Counted from the stretch's first letter, positions 23,501 to 34,402 are shown. The stretch: DNA of 64,000 bases from Tricholoma matsutake (GCA_026075535.2 AP026541.1:6386001-6450000); one strand, 5' to 3'. Numbers and translations are program-made. The notes: generated by a model from the sequence alone, not told the origin.

Positions 23501-25371
23501 ACCGTCCCGGCAATACCTATGGAGAACAGCGACTCCCCTCTGACATAGAGAGAGACATTGCGCGTGATCGATATTGGAAGAAGTCTGTGGGTCAAGATTT
23601 GGATCATAACCGAACACGACCACGACCTCAACAGCAAGAACCGGTTGCTGGACCGAGTTCGGCACCCCACGAGAGTGTGCCCGATTCCAATAATCAAGAA
23701 CATGATTACCCAATGGGGGAACCAGACGAAGCAGGTTATATTAAAAAGATAACCAAGGAAGGTGGAGATGAGCTTATCCGCTGGCTGTTATCAAAAGCAG
23801 TCACACCATCAAGCGGAAAAAGCCTAGTTCCAAACCAATTTCGCAATATTGCGCGCCTACCCCAGCAGCAGCAACTTGAGTGGAAACAGGCTTGTCGTGA
23901 AGAGTTAGAGGCTCTTCGCAAGCGACAAGTCTATGATATCGTCGATCTTCCACATGATTGGAAAACGATCAAAAATAGATGGGTTTTCTCCATGAAATCG
24001 GACGGAAGAAAACGAGCCAGACTCGTGGCCAAAGGCTTTTCACAAGTCGAAGGCGTTGACTTTGATGAGATTTTCTCACCAGTAGTCCGCTACGAGACTG
24101 TACGCCTCATGTTTGCCCTTGCGTCTCTAGAAGGCATGTATATGACCGGTCTAGATGTAAAAACCGCATTTTTATATGGCAAACGTGATGAGGAGATCTA
24201 TATGGATCAACCTGAGGGTTTCAGACTCGAGGGTAAAGAGCGCAAAGTAATGCGCTTACGCTGAGCATTGTATGGCCTTAAACAGGCTTCACTAGCATGG
24301 TGGAAAGAGCTAGAGGCATTTATGCGCACCATTGGGTTTGTGCATGCCAGCTCCGATGCCGGCATCTTCATACACAAGGATCCTAAGACAGGCAGCATCA
24401 TTATTGCGCTAGTCTATGTTGATGATGGCTTGTTCATGGGCAAGAACAAGAAACTTGTGGATGAAAAGAAGAATGCTTGCCTGAAGCATTGGGAGTGCCG
24501 TAGTACTGAAAAAGTCATGGAATTCTTAGGCATGCGCGTCACCCAGACCGCTACAAAAGTCAAACTCGATCAAACAGAATATCTCGCCAAAGTGCTCGAG
24601 AGGTTCGAGATGACAAATGCCAAAGTTGCCCCCACTCCGCTCCCGACTGGCTACAAACCGTCGGAGAACACAGCGATGCCAAACGCGGCGCTTAGATCGA
24701 AATATCAGTCTGTGATCGGATCTTTATTGTATCTGATGCTCGGAACGCGACCTGATATCGCTTAGGCGGTAATCAAGATGTCGCAATTCTCGGCTAATCC
24801 TAGCCAAGAACATCTAGACAAAGCAATGTACATAATGCGCTATCTGGTGGGAACCCAGAAGTACAGTATAGTCTATGATGGAGAGAAATCCGAGGGGCTG
24901 CAGGCCTTCACAGATTCTGATTGGGCAGCTGACACTGTCAAGCGCCGATCTACAACGGGTTACTTTGCTACTCTGGCGAGTGGCATTGTGTGCTGGCAGT
25001 CCTGTTTACAAAAAACTGTAGCACTGTCATCCACAGAAGCCGAATATATGGCTCTCTCCGACACTTGTCGGCAGATAGTGTGGATAGAGTCCTTATTCCA
25101 GGAACTTGGATATACACTGAAGCGCGTACCAATCTGCGCTGATAATCAGGGATCCATCTTTATTGGATCAAATCCAGTTCAGGAAAGAAGGACCAAACAT
25201 ATAGACATTCGCTACCACTACACCCGCGAATGCATAGAAAATGACAAAGTCACAGTCGTTTTCATTCCTGGAAGTGATAATCCGGCTGACATGTTCACAA
25301 AGAACCTTGGCGCCATCCTATTCAGGAAATTTAGAGACTCTCTCGGAATTACTTTCGAGATTCAAACTTAG
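20503..25371 (+). pseudogene. Copia Gag-Pol polyprotein, five premature stops
   Basis: A single frame runs from ATG 20503 to TAG 25369-25371, about 1,620 codons. Gag (20503-21230) starts MSSTLEKLVQTFDGSNYIQW, the copia UBN2/DUF4219-type start. Then come protease (DSGAS at 21901-21915), the integrase HHCC finger (WHRRLGH, CPGC about 22325-22445) with core (WHVDPGGEF, QNGRAE), a Pro/Asp-rich linker, RT (YGLKQASLAWW; intact YVDD at 24415-24426) and RNase H (FTDSDWA; DNQGSI; TKHIDIRYH). Nonsense codons are TGA at 21232, 21244, 22489 and 24262 and TAG at 24763. All can be explained by single C-to-T or G-to-A changes from Trp, Arg or Gln codons. There are no frameshifts. It is otherwise a well preserved element. 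Confidence 0.92.
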
Positions 25372-25394
25372 CTGCTTAGAGCGCTGTACAGTTT

Positions 25395-25403
25395 GAGGGG
25401 GGG
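25395..25403 (+). promoter_or_regulatory. Copia polypurine tract
   Basis: GAGGGGGGG lies immediately before the 3' LTR, where plus-strand DNA synthesis is primed. Confidence 0.75.
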
Positions 25404-25677
25404 TGTTGAAATTAATCCCAGTGATGCATGCTGTATACATGAGGCAATACATGCAGCATACACATGTTACTGCGCTTACTGCGCATACATGCGGTAAACA
25501 CATTCCTGAGTCATGTGACATCCTTATTATTATGTATATAAGGAGAACCTGTACCGTAGTAGGAATACAGTGTTCTTACCTCTGCTAACCCTAGCTGTAA
25601 GTCTAAGTAAACCCCAGGTAGGTTGTAAGGAACGTGTTGTCTCTTCCACTGTGCAGCGTATATAGTCTGCTCCAACA
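25404..25677 (+). repeat. Copia 3' LTR
   Basis: It is a 274-bp direct repeat of 19980-20253 with three transitions, followed by the target duplication TAGAC. Confidence 0.95.
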
Positions 25678-25770
25678 TAGACCAAAGGACTTTTCATCAG
25701 GGCTATCATTTGTTGCAATTTCTCAGTCAAAAATTTGAAGGGTTTGGCATTTCCTGTCCCCTTTGGAATC
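25678..25770 (+). pseudogene. Pif1-like helicase C-terminal fragment, 3' half
   Basis: Right after the copia element the frame reads RPKDFSSGLSFVAISQSK. This is the last conserved helicase motif of Pif1-type enzymes (GLSFVAISR). Joined to 19979 without one TAGAC copy, the frame is continuous. A stop follows within a few codons. Confidence 0.65.
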
Positions 25771-25979
25771 CAACAACTACAGTGTATTTAATGCGAGTCT
25801 TTCACAACGAAAAGGCAGCTCCATTACGTACTCACATAACAACCATGGTTTGGGACTGTTTTCCTTTATTGACACCTGCACCGTTTACAAAATAACGTGC
25901 AACTGAGTTTACTTTCACTATTACCTGCTTGCTTTCCCGATGGCACGCGTAACATTCCAACCACAGTCTTCAATCAACG

Positions 25980-26336
25980 CTAGCCTTTCTGTGCGTAATC
26001 TTCCCGTTTTCGTTTTACAGTGGTCTTTCTCCTGCACCACAGCGCGTGAATTATTGCATACTTATCACCCCGTGCATTTTTCAGGCTACTAAAAGGTGGG
26101 CCACCACTCTTGGCATTTGGGGTGTCGGAGCGGGAACTGCTGCGCTTTTCGTATGTCGATTTCAGCTGCCCTTTCAGGAGCTTGCTCATTCGATTCCAAG
26201 GTTCTTTCCGTGACCCCTCTTGTGAGGCGTGAGTTTTTGGTGAAGGTTCCCATGGTAATGTTTGGACATACTTGAATTGTGATGTTTCGTTGATTTTTGC
26301 AGCTGGGAAGCTACTACGAGGATCATATACCAGCAT
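25980..26336 (-). CDS. Hypothetical protein, 118 aa
   Basis: An uninterrupted minus-strand frame runs from ATG at 26336 to a stop before 25980. It is Lys/Arg/Ser-rich and predicted basic (KRSSSRSD, RRKTTVKRKRE). It has no transmembrane segment or known motif. It lies about 140 bp downstream of the HAD hydrolase gene on the same strand, in a stretch without repeats, so it may be a host gene. It may also be part of a longer gene: splice-like sequences (GGTGATAAG, TGGTGCAG) occur near its end. Function unknown. Confidence 0.35.
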   Translation of the reverse strand: MLVYDPRSSFPAAKINETSQFKYVQTLPWEPSPKTHASQEGSRKEPWNRMSKLLKGQLKSTYEKRSSSRSDTPNAKSGGPPFSSLKNARGDKYAIIHALWCRRKTTVKRKREDYAQKG

Positions 26337-26476
26337 CCGACAAGCCCTTTTGAATCAACCGACTTGCGCAGACAGCATGTACTACCCTAGAATTCCCTAC
26401 ATTGTACTGGAGATCCTAACAACATAGATGTAATGATCCTCCACACATGATAATCCACCATCACCACTCGCCCAAA

Positions 26477-27722
26477 TCAAAGCTTTGACAGAACTCCGGC
26501 TTGTGGAGCAGTCAAGTCAATGCCTAGTTTAGCCTCTAAGTATTTGACAGCTTCGAATGTTCCTCCGATGGGAACATCTATAACAAATACTTTTGAGAGA
26601 CGTATGGACAAGAAGCAAACACTCACGAATAGTATCCATTCCAAGACTTTTGGCAACTCTGATGTTTCTTTGATAGCAAACAGTGATGAGTAACAGGCGT
26701 TACAGCGCTGCCAATCTGGACGTACATTCGAATATCATCAAGGAATACGACTTGTCCAGGCTGCAAGCCATTTCGTTCACATGCGAGCAAATAGAAGCCA
26801 GGTTCCGGTTTCCTACCGTCGTGAGCCACTGCGATTCTGAGACTAGTTAGGCTTTAACGAACTTACCGCATACACAGCGTACTGCTGTCGCAAAAATCAT
26901 CAAATAGGTCTCGAAGTTGTTTCGGAGTCGCGCCCTGTTCCCATCCGAGAAACGCGAGCTCGGCAGGCGGGACATCGACTTTGGCAAAATTATTTGTCAG
27001 TGCGATGATCTTGTGTAGTCCAGCGGCTATGCCGCTGCTTTAAGATCAATGGAGCAAGAACACGAATGATGAAATAAATGCACCTCGAATACAACGAATA
27101 GCGTGCAAGATATGAGGATCATAGGCATTGGAATTTCGCATTATTGTTCCGAACACCTTTCTTTCTTTTTAGTACACCAGAATTCATAAACAATGTCTCA
27201 CGTCTCTTCCGTCGATGTCCAGGTTCTGTGGAAGTCGAGGGCAATCTAAGGTAGATTCGTCTAATGAAGGTAAATGACAGACATTTACTCACCAACACCC
27301 TTTCGGCGACAATACGCCTCGTACCTGGGAGCTGCGTCTACTACGGATCCTGCAATGGAAAGCACCACACACCATACGTTCCCACTCATGGTATCGGACA
27401 GCTCGCGGCCAAACGTTTCATAAAATTCAAACAGCGGCAATTCGCCGCGTTCAAACTTTTGCCATGCTCCTTGAGATCCACGTCCAACACTTGACAAATA
27501 AATCAGAATAGTACGGCAATGATAAAAGTGTAACTCACATAGAGCAGTTCAAATAGTTTTCCGGAATCCCAAGATGACGTTCGTAGTCAGCAATACCGAT
27601 GAAAGGACTTCGCAAGACAACACCGCCTATCTAACACTTGTAGATCAGCCTTTGGCGATAAATTTGTTGCAGTGGCCAAACAAACACACGTCAAAAAAGA
27701 CAGCCTTAAAACGAGAAGTCAT
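26477..27722 (-). CDS. HAD-superfamily hydrolase, ten exons
   Basis: This is a host gene for a soluble haloacid dehalogenase-like hydrolase, predicted 259 residues. Reading the minus strand from ATG 27720-27722, the exons are 27722-27686, 27626-27539, 27489-27373, 27324-27293, 27245-27202, 27156-27084, 27026-26867, 26812-26726, 26667-26627 and 26577-26477. They total 780 nt and the frame stays open to TGA. All nine introns are GT-AG and 45-59 nt long. HAD motif I is VFFDVCGVV (nucleophile Asp at residue 11), motif II is ALTNN, motif III is the Lys in RKPEP, and motif IV is FLDD. The D-x-x-G form of motif I and the cap region resemble the HAD domain found in fungal epoxide-hydrolase or acyl-CoA-dehydrogenase-10-type proteins. 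The substrate is unknown. No damage was seen; it appears intact. Confidence 0.88.
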
Positions 27723-27890
27723 AGTTGCAATACTTAACAGCCTTATGACGGTGCCACTGAAGCCTGGTGGTGCCCCTGGGTATTCCTATTTGGGACATGA
27801 CAGGAACAGTGAACGCTACTATCACGTGTACTGGGTTGCAAAACGACAGGGAGTTGCAGGACCGTGGCCTTTCTCTATGGCCGGTGGTGT

Positions 27891-28747
27891 ATGTCCAAAT
27901 GGCAACCCCTCAGTGCCAGAGTCACTGAACTCATTGAGGAGGCCTGCAACACCCTTCGTTCTCAGGAAAAGCCCAACATCTCGAGGGTCCTTGCTGATAT
28001 CAAGAAGTGTACTGGCTATGATCTTCCTTACCACACTGTTCGTCGTCGTCCTTCAAGGAACGCGAGGCTGAACGAGACAAAGAAATCGCAGAACTCAAAT
28101 CCCGTCTGGCGCATGTCGAGGCGCATGCTGCCTTTGCATGCTCTAAGCTTCAAGACCTCAAACAGAAGTTCAATCGGCAGAAGGAGAAGGGGAGCAAACG
28201 ACGGAAGCTCAACGTTGAGGCAAGATGGCTGAACTCTGACGAGGGGTTGAGGCTTGCAGAGGAGGCAGAAGTAGCGAAGGCCACGGAGGAGCAGAAGAAG
28301 AGGGAAGCACGGGAGCAACGCGCGGCGAAGGAAGCTGAGAGGGAGGTGCTACGCCAGCAGAGGGATCCAAACCAGCCGTTCACTGATACGTTGGGCTCAA
28401 AATCAAAGCCTGACCTACAGGACGTCGCACAAACCCTCGGACTCGCAACCGATGGCCAGAAGAAGGTTCTTCTAGCTAGGATCAAACTCATTTCGACGAA
28501 AGCCCTCATCTCCGTGAAACCTCACGATTCGAAGGCCTTTTCAACCGATCGCGTCGAAGGCCAGCCACTCAGAACAATGAAAATCAAGCCTGTTCCAGCT
28601 CGGCACCGCTGCCTGAATACCCCCTCTTATTTTGCTCCAACCCCACTCACCATGAACATTGTCAACTCACTTCCTTCCTCTGCACTGCTGCATACTACAT
28701 TGTCGTTGCCCCCCTGGCCTGTTCATTACTATACACCATTTTCTTAA
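27891..28747 (+). pseudogene. Pogo/CENP-B-type transposase remnant lacking the DDE core
   Basis: ATG 27891 opens a segment MSKWQPLSARVTELIEEACN, then DLPYHTVRRR. This is the psq/CENP-B-like helix-turn-helix region at the start of pogo-type transposases in these fungi. Within about 60 residues the sequence jumps to what I recall as the C-terminal tail: a charged coiled region (EIAELKSRLAHVEAH; EARWLNSDEGLRLAEEAEV; about 28075-28260) and a SAP-like end (SKPDLQDVAQTLGLATDG, about 28405-28455). The ~300-residue DDE catalytic core is absent. The frame shifts at the junction near 28050. It is a deletion derivative, 168 bp from the divergent start codon of the HAD gene. Confidence 0.55.
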
Positions 28748-29414
28748 TAATCCATAATCTTTTTTTTTGGTGGAATGCTTGAGCCCGAAGCTCCGGTCAA
28801 CTCCGACAACTGACAAGGTCAGCATGGGAGGATGCATTAAGTTAGGGAAATCATTGCTGAAGACCCGAAAATATCACCTAGGGGAAATACCTTTATGTAC
28901 ACTACCATGTGCATGTGCCAGCAGTGTTGGACTCACCATCTCAAAGGTTATAGGATAGGGCCGTGGCCCTAAACTATTATCTATTCTGCCCCGGAGGGTG
29001 GCAAGATGAAATACCAACTAAAACCCCTTGCTGCCAGATCCAGTTATTCAACAGACTGTCTTCATCCTTTAGGACTCCACTCCAGGTTTGGAGTACAATT
29101 CCCTGTGTCAGAGCACTTCTGTCTTGCAGCTTCCTGTTTGTGGACAGGATGTCTAAGTGTAGTCAGTGGTTTACTTGTGCTACCCATCTATTGTGGATCT
29201 CGTCTGGTGAGTGGAACTTGTCTGGATCCCCTTCAAATTTAATGACTTTTTCACATCGTAGTTTCCATATCAGGTGCGTGGACTCAGTTATGAGGATATC
29301 AAAAAGGTGGTTCTTGCCATGGAGCTTCTTGCCCTTTTCACTTTTGAAGTCTGCTAGTATGCAACCTAGGATGGTACCAAACCATATTTCTGGCCAGGAT
29401 TCTTCGCATCTTAA

Positions 29415-30710
29415 TCATAGGTTTTTTGCTAAATTCCAAATGATACTAATGGCATTTGAATTGGGACATTCAATGGTGACTCGGATGTGTTCCATTGATT
29501 CAGACTCTCCACATAGTATGCATCTGTCACAGTGTTCCATGTTAGGGATTCTACTCCAAAAACTGCCTATTTTATAGGCATTATGTAAACTTTTCCAGAG
29601 GTAGTTTCTGATCTGTTTTGAGAGGTCACATTTACGGATTGCTGACCATATTTTATCAGGTGTTGGTGTTTCACTGTTAGATCTTGGACAGCATAAGTTG
29701 TAGTTGCCAGTTGTATCTCTGTTTGTCATCTAGGCTTGTTTGCTAGTTTCCATTTGGTGATACCTTGGTATAGGGAGTGTTGGGTGCCATTCTTTAGTTT
29801 CATCCCTGCCAAGGTCCATTTACAGTCAGTACTAATGTCAATTTCATCGCATTGTGGCTTCTCAAGTGCAGCTTTTGCAAGATGTTGGGCAGTTGCTTTC
29901 CCATCTGCTGGGGTTGTTGTAGACCATTGTTGGAGCTTGGTTGGGGCTGGTTGTTGGTGGAGGTTGGAGACAAGGAATCTGTAAAGGTTCTTGTTGTTGA
30001 TGTGTGCCCAATCAGAGTCCTCATTTCTTGCGAGGTTAATGGTAATCTCTGATAGGATTGTTTTTTGCTGTATGTGTATTTTTAGTGGGAGATGTGGAGG
30101 GGTTGATCGGAGAGTGCATATTAGAGCACCTAATTTCCCACAGGTTGGGGATGTCATGTTTTCTGGCATTTTGATGGAGCCTTGATATTAATCTGGTGTT
30201 TGTAGGAGGAAACCTCCACCATTTTCATAGTTGCCATCTTGGTTTATACAGCTGCAGCCTGCTGAGATAAGGAGAGAAGCAGGTTGTTGGGGGTTAGGAG
30301 CAATAACCTGGGGGGGGGGCTATTGGATATGCTGGCATTGGGTGCATTGGGGGTGGTAAAGAGAAGATATGGAAGCTGTCTTTGTAGGGGCCACATGAGG
30401 TTGAGTATGCAAAGAATGTAAGCTCAGATTTCTCCTTGATTGCTTCTGCTAGCAGGTCAGGAGAGGGGTTTTCAGGTGGAGCCAAGGCATCTCTATTCAG
30501 AGGGTGTTCCAGGTTCCATTTTGAGTGGAGGTGATTTAGAATTTGTATGGCATGTTTCCAGCAGTTATTGGGGTGAGCACATCCAAGGTGTATCCCATCT
30601 TCTATGCGTTTTGGACAGTTGCAGAATTGTGAGTCTGCATGACCAGACATATCACAGTTGGCAATGACTATGTGTGGAAAGCCCTATCCCACTGTAACTT
30701 CCCCCCTCAT
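29415..30710 (-). pseudogene. LINE ORF2 3' part: Cys linker, RNase H, CCHC-like end
   Basis: Reading minus, the linker has C-N-C near 30620 and GCAHPNNCW (about 30560-30595). These give a CxC...C...C pattern that I recall in agaricomycete LINEs after the RT. RNase H-like sequence follows (GGGFLLQTP about 30210; LPLKIHIQQKTILSEITINL; ADGKATAQHLAKAAL about 29880-29925). The final part (WSAIRKCDLSKQIRNYLWKS; CDRCILCGE..MEHI....C, about 29470-29650) contains a C-x2-C...H....C cluster. Stops at about 30187 and 29726 and frame changes disable it. Confidence 0.6.
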
Positions 30711-31760
30711 TTCATAAACACTGTTCAAACCTTATATGCCATGCTGAAACAGTAGTAATCATCAACAGAATTTGAAGCTCCCCCTTCTGAGTTACTAGAG
30801 GAGTAAGACAAGGAGACCCGCTATCATGCCTCCTCTTCAACCTTGCAATTGAACCCCTAGCAGAAGCACTATATAAATCTAATCTCCAAGGCTTCCAAGC
30901 CCCAGGCATGGAATACTGCACTGTAGTTTCCATGTTTGCAGATGACACCACTGTCTATCTGACAAAAGATGATAACTACACCTCCCTCCAATCCATTTTA
31001 CACAAATGGTGTACCCAGTGCCAAGTTCAATACAACTAAGACAGAAATAATCCCAATTGGCTCACACAACTACTGTGAAAACTTATACAACACACACATA
31101 CTTAATCCCAACCATCCTCCCCTACCAGCAAACCTCCAAATTGCAAAAGATGGCACTGCCATAAGAATCCTAGGTGCCTGGCTAGGAAATAATGTAGATG
31201 AAAATACCATCTGGTCCCCGATCCTAGAAAAGATTGATGAATGTTTAGGAAGATGGGAAAAAAACCACCCATTGGTTGATGGGAGAAAAACTATAATACA
31301 ATGGACAATTGGCAGCATGACCCAATACCTTATGAAAGCACAAGGCATGCTGAAACTTATTGAACAAAAACTTGAATGGAAAATCAAAGCTTTTATCTGG
31401 GACAGTGAAGGAAAACCTCCCATCAGCATTGAGACAATGTATGCTCCTATAGACAAAGGAGGGAAACAAATCCTCAATTTAGCACAGTGCAATGATGCCA
31501 TAGAACTCACCTGGCTATGTGATCTCCTAGCTCCAACAGCTAAGTGTTAAACACCCACCTTGGGCCTTTTTTACACATGCCCTGTTTAACCACTTTGCAT
31601 AGAAATCTCCCATTGTCCATGAAGAAGCAAGGGTTACGCAGCTTGCCCCAGTCACTCCAACAAATCACCAAAGCTGCAAGCAAATACAACCTAAACCTTG
31701 AAGCCCTATCCTATGCAAGCAATACTGTTCCCTGTTTGGTTTCACATCGGAGCTGTTGAG
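30690..31760 (+). pseudogene. LINE reverse transcriptase palm and thumb (inverted segment)
   Basis: On the plus strand, broken frames read FINTVQTLY, VTRGVRQGDPLSCLLFNLAI (about 30790-30850) and MFADDTTVYL (about 30932-30960). The last is the F-A-D-D catalytic box of LINE RT. The thumb follows in 30969-31550 (KTEIIPIG, IRILGAWLGNN, IQWTIGSMTQYLMKAQGM, YAPIDKGG). The end includes KAASKYNLNLEAL near 31670-31710. The sequence ends about 31760. The catalytic aspartates remain but stops (31548-31550 and others) and frameshifts make it dead. Confidence 0.7.
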
Positions 31761-31824
31761 ATAATAAGTAAACAAAACAATACCCATGTTGCTAACTGCC
31801 TTCACACACATCATAAAGTTACAA

Positions 31825-33619
31825 CAGTGAAGGTCCAGTTTGGTCCTGTTTTTTGACCATGACTGGCCACAACCGCAACTGCAACCGGTTGAGACCACGA
31901 CCTCCATTTCAGGCAACTGGACTGGACCATGTACAACCAGTCCATATCGGTCCGGTTGCAGTCCACCAACTGATTTCAACCGGTCTTCTACAGGACCGGT
32001 CAAGACCAGTTGAAACCGGTCCTAGAACCAGTCTAGACCAGTTGAAACCAGTCCTAGAACCAGTCTAGACCAGTTGAAACCAGTCCTAGAACCAGTCTAG
32101 ACCAGTTTTCTAGTACTACAAGTCAATACTAACTATATTCTATTGTATACTTTACATACACCAACTACATTCACACTAATTAACACAAAAATGATGTTAG
32201 AAATATAAAAAGAAAGAAAAGAAAACTGCCCACCAGCTTGCATTTGCAGCAAGGGCAGGCATTGTGTGGCCAGGCGGCGTGATGATGTTGTTGTGGTATT
32301 GCTGATCCCCACTGTTGTTCGCGGGCATGGGTGGCGCAAGGGGGTGGTTTGGGGGTGTCGCATGGTGGGTGAGTAACATTGTTAGCCGTTGTTTGTAGTC
32401 CTCCAGTGTGTCATCGTTAGTCATTGTTGTCATCGTCCCCAGCTGCATCGCTATGACGTGGCTGTGGCTGTGGTCATCGATGTCCAGGAATGGGCCTTTG
32501 CCACCTTGCGAGTCAATGTCGTTACAAAAAAAATAAGAATAGTTAGTAAAAGAAAAAAATGAACATAAAAAACCACATACTCTACATCTACAGCCCAAAC
32601 GATGCAAGCTGTCATTTAGGCCACTTGGCTTTGTGTTCGTTCGCAGTGCTTCGGGGGAGGTAGTAACAGACTTGAAACCTATAAAACAAAACAACATGGT
32701 TAGTAGTAAGAATAATAATAATACGAAACTCACCTTGAACATGCGTGATGTGGCATGTTTCCAGCCATGCGTCTTGCCGTTCAGTGCCATTTGATGTGGT
32801 GGAAGGGGCCCTCCCATTTGCATTGCTGTTCGTCATCCTCCCCCGTGTTTGTGTTGTCATTCATCATCCCCTCACTGTCATCAGCACCTCCATCTCCCCT
32901 TGCGAGCAGTGGCTCATAGGCAGGGTGGTGGTGCTATGTGACATGGCGTTGGTAGTGGTGCGGCGGCATAGGGTGGTGGTACCACATCATTGTTGTTGTT
33001 GTTGTTATTGCCCACCGATATCACACCTAAAAAAGAAAACAAATTGGTTAGTAGAAAAAAAAGAAATCAAGAAAAATACAAACATACCTATGGGCCCAAA
33101 TGATGACTAGTGACATTTGGGCCCACTTTGCATTCGTTCACTTGTGGTGCAGTAGATGGGTGGACAGGGGAGAGGTGGGCGGCGTTGTGGGTAACAGTGG
33201 TTGTGGGAGTTTTTTGGCAAGTGGCACCACTTGTGTTTTTGGGAGCACAAACACAACCACATGGTCCATGCGCATCCATGGGTATATAAACACCCACTGA
33301 ACAACTGATATTTCAGTCCGTACCACCTAGCAAAATAGTATAATTAGTTATGATTAGTACTTATACTAGTTCTTTTTTCTTGTTATCTACAAAACTTTAT
33401 GTGTATATGTAGTGCATTCTGTATACTATGAAAAGACTGGTTGCAACTGATTGCAACTGGTTTTGTAATGGTTTTCAAATATCTTCTAAACTGGGCAACC
33501 GGCAACCCAACTGCCTCTAAAAGTGAGCAACCGCAACCAAAAAATGGACCAGACCAAGTGTCGGTCTGGTTTGGTCTTCGGTCTTTTTCCAATCCATAGG
33601 ACTGGACCTTCAAACACTA
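31825..33619. mobile_element. hAT-type MITE, third family member
   Basis: The right end GGACCTTCAAACACTA matches the termini at 17324 and 57759. The left end CAGTGAAGGTCCAGTTTGGTCC is a shortened version of the other terminal repeat. The subterminal repeats ('accggtt', 'gaccagtt') are the same as in the other copies. An 8-bp target duplication is not preserved. Frames inside (32197-32823 minus, 32745-33110 plus) are GC-poor by-products without recognisable domains. Confidence 0.65.
32009..32106. repeat. Tandem repeat, ~34-bp unit, about 3 copies
   Basis: The unit 'gaccagttgaaaccagtcct' plus 'agaaccagtcta' repeats three times inside the MITE's left subterminal region. Such subterminal arrays may bind transposase. 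Confidence 0.8.
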
Positions 33620-34206
33620 CTCTCACTTGCAAATGTGAGTCAGGGGTGTTTCTGGGTTCATTTTACTTGGGAGTGCCACCACATCATGACTACCACCCCC
33701 TATTGCTCGCAAATGCAAGGTGGGGGTAGTTCTCTGTTTGTTTCACTCAGGAGCGCCACCATGTCACCACTACCACCCGCTCTCACTTGCAAATGTGAGT
33801 TGGGGGTGGTTCTTTGTCTGGTTCTCTCACAATGGCTGCCACGTCATGACTACCACCCCCCCTTGCTTGCAAATGTGAGGTGGGGGTAGTTCTCTGTTCA
33901 TTTCACTCGGGAGCACCACCACATCACCACTACCACCCCCTCTCACTCACAAATGTGAGTTGGGGGTGGTTCTTCATCTGGTTCTCTCACAATGGCTGCC
34001 ATGTCATGACTACCACCCCCTCTCACTTGCAAACACGAGGTGGGGGTGTTTCTTGGTCTGTTTCTCTTGCAATGGCTGCCACATCACCTCCACCCCCCCC
34101 CCCTCGCTTGCAAACACGAGTTGGGGGTAGTTTTCTAACTCACGACGGCTGGTACATCACCGCTACCACCCCCCCTTGCTCGCAATTGCAAGTTGGGGGT
34201 GGTTCC
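33618..34206. repeat. Minisatellite, ~80-bp unit, about 8 copies
   Basis: Each unit begins with a 'ctcacttgcaaatgtgag' type inverted motif. It then has 'gtgggggt(a/g)gttct', a variable 'cactcgggagc' or 'caatggctgcc' block, and 'catcatgactaccacccc'. The units start at the edge of the hAT-like MITE. Open frames running through (for example 33635-33889 and 33880-34248) are consequences of the repeat and are not called as genes. Confidence 0.85.
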
Positions 34207-34402
34207 TCACTGTATTTAGATATATTTAGAATCATAATAAATTATTAATGTTGTACCCATTGAAACCCATGGGGTACCTGTGGGTTTCAACCAAAAACCC
34301 CCCTGTACCCATGGTAAAACTGCACCCATAACCATAATGGGTATGGTGTTCATGGGTATGGGTACGGGTACATGAAATTATACCCGGGGGTTACCCAAGT
34401 CA
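34207..34402. repeat. MITE-like scrap rich in GGGTA/TACCC
   Basis: The sequence is made of 'gtacccat' and 'atgggta' units in both orientations. It resembles the interior ends of the hAT MITE at 34738 and 40974. It ends in 'gtcatgccctaa', also seen at about 60815. No boundaries could be fixed. Confidence 0.4.

Larger units (their letters stand above)
19980..25677 (+). mobile_element. Full-length Ty1/copia retrotransposon, TSD TAGAC
   Basis: Two 274-bp direct LTRs (19980-20253 and 25404-25677) bound a complete gag-pol region of 5.1 kb. A perfect 5-bp duplication TAGAC flanks the element (19975-19979 and 25678-25682). I count three differences between the LTRs, all transitions, so the insertion is recent. 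It has a primer binding site just inside the 5' LTR and a G-rich polypurine tract before the 3' LTR. It landed in a Pif1-like helicase sequence. Five nonsense codons stop the polyprotein, so it is structurally complete but coding-defective. Confidence 0.95.
28759..31760 (-). mobile_element. LINE remnant with a 5' inversion (twin-priming structure)
   Basis: A run of T at 28760-28768 is the poly(A) tail of a minus-strand LINE. From there up to about 30680 the minus strand encodes the 3' part of the ORF: linker Cys cluster, RNase H and zinc finger. From about 30685 to 31760 the plus strand encodes the part that should come just before it (RT palm and thumb). The upstream half is therefore inverted relative to the 3' half, the structure made by twin priming. 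No clear target duplication was found. Confidence 0.65.

Noticed and set aside
22797..23713. Minus-strand ORFs inside the copia element
   Set aside because: They are opposite-strand shadows of the copia Pol frame, partly caused by its Asp/Pro-rich linker.
19790..25770. A Helitron as the source of the helicase and the large gene
   Set aside because: Only the helicase end is visible; no Rep domain, no TC...CTRR ends with a 3' hairpin were recognised.
30303..30320. G-run as a regulatory or quadruplex element
   Set aside because: A single short homopolymer inside a dead LINE; nothing supports function.
33618..34206. CRISPR-like array
   Set aside because: Units are ~80 bp, diverged along their length with no constant repeat and unique spacers, and the context is a fungal repeat.
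33635..34248. ORFs through the minisatellite, possible repeat protein
   Set aside because: The 80-bp unit is not a multiple of three and the frames are accidental.
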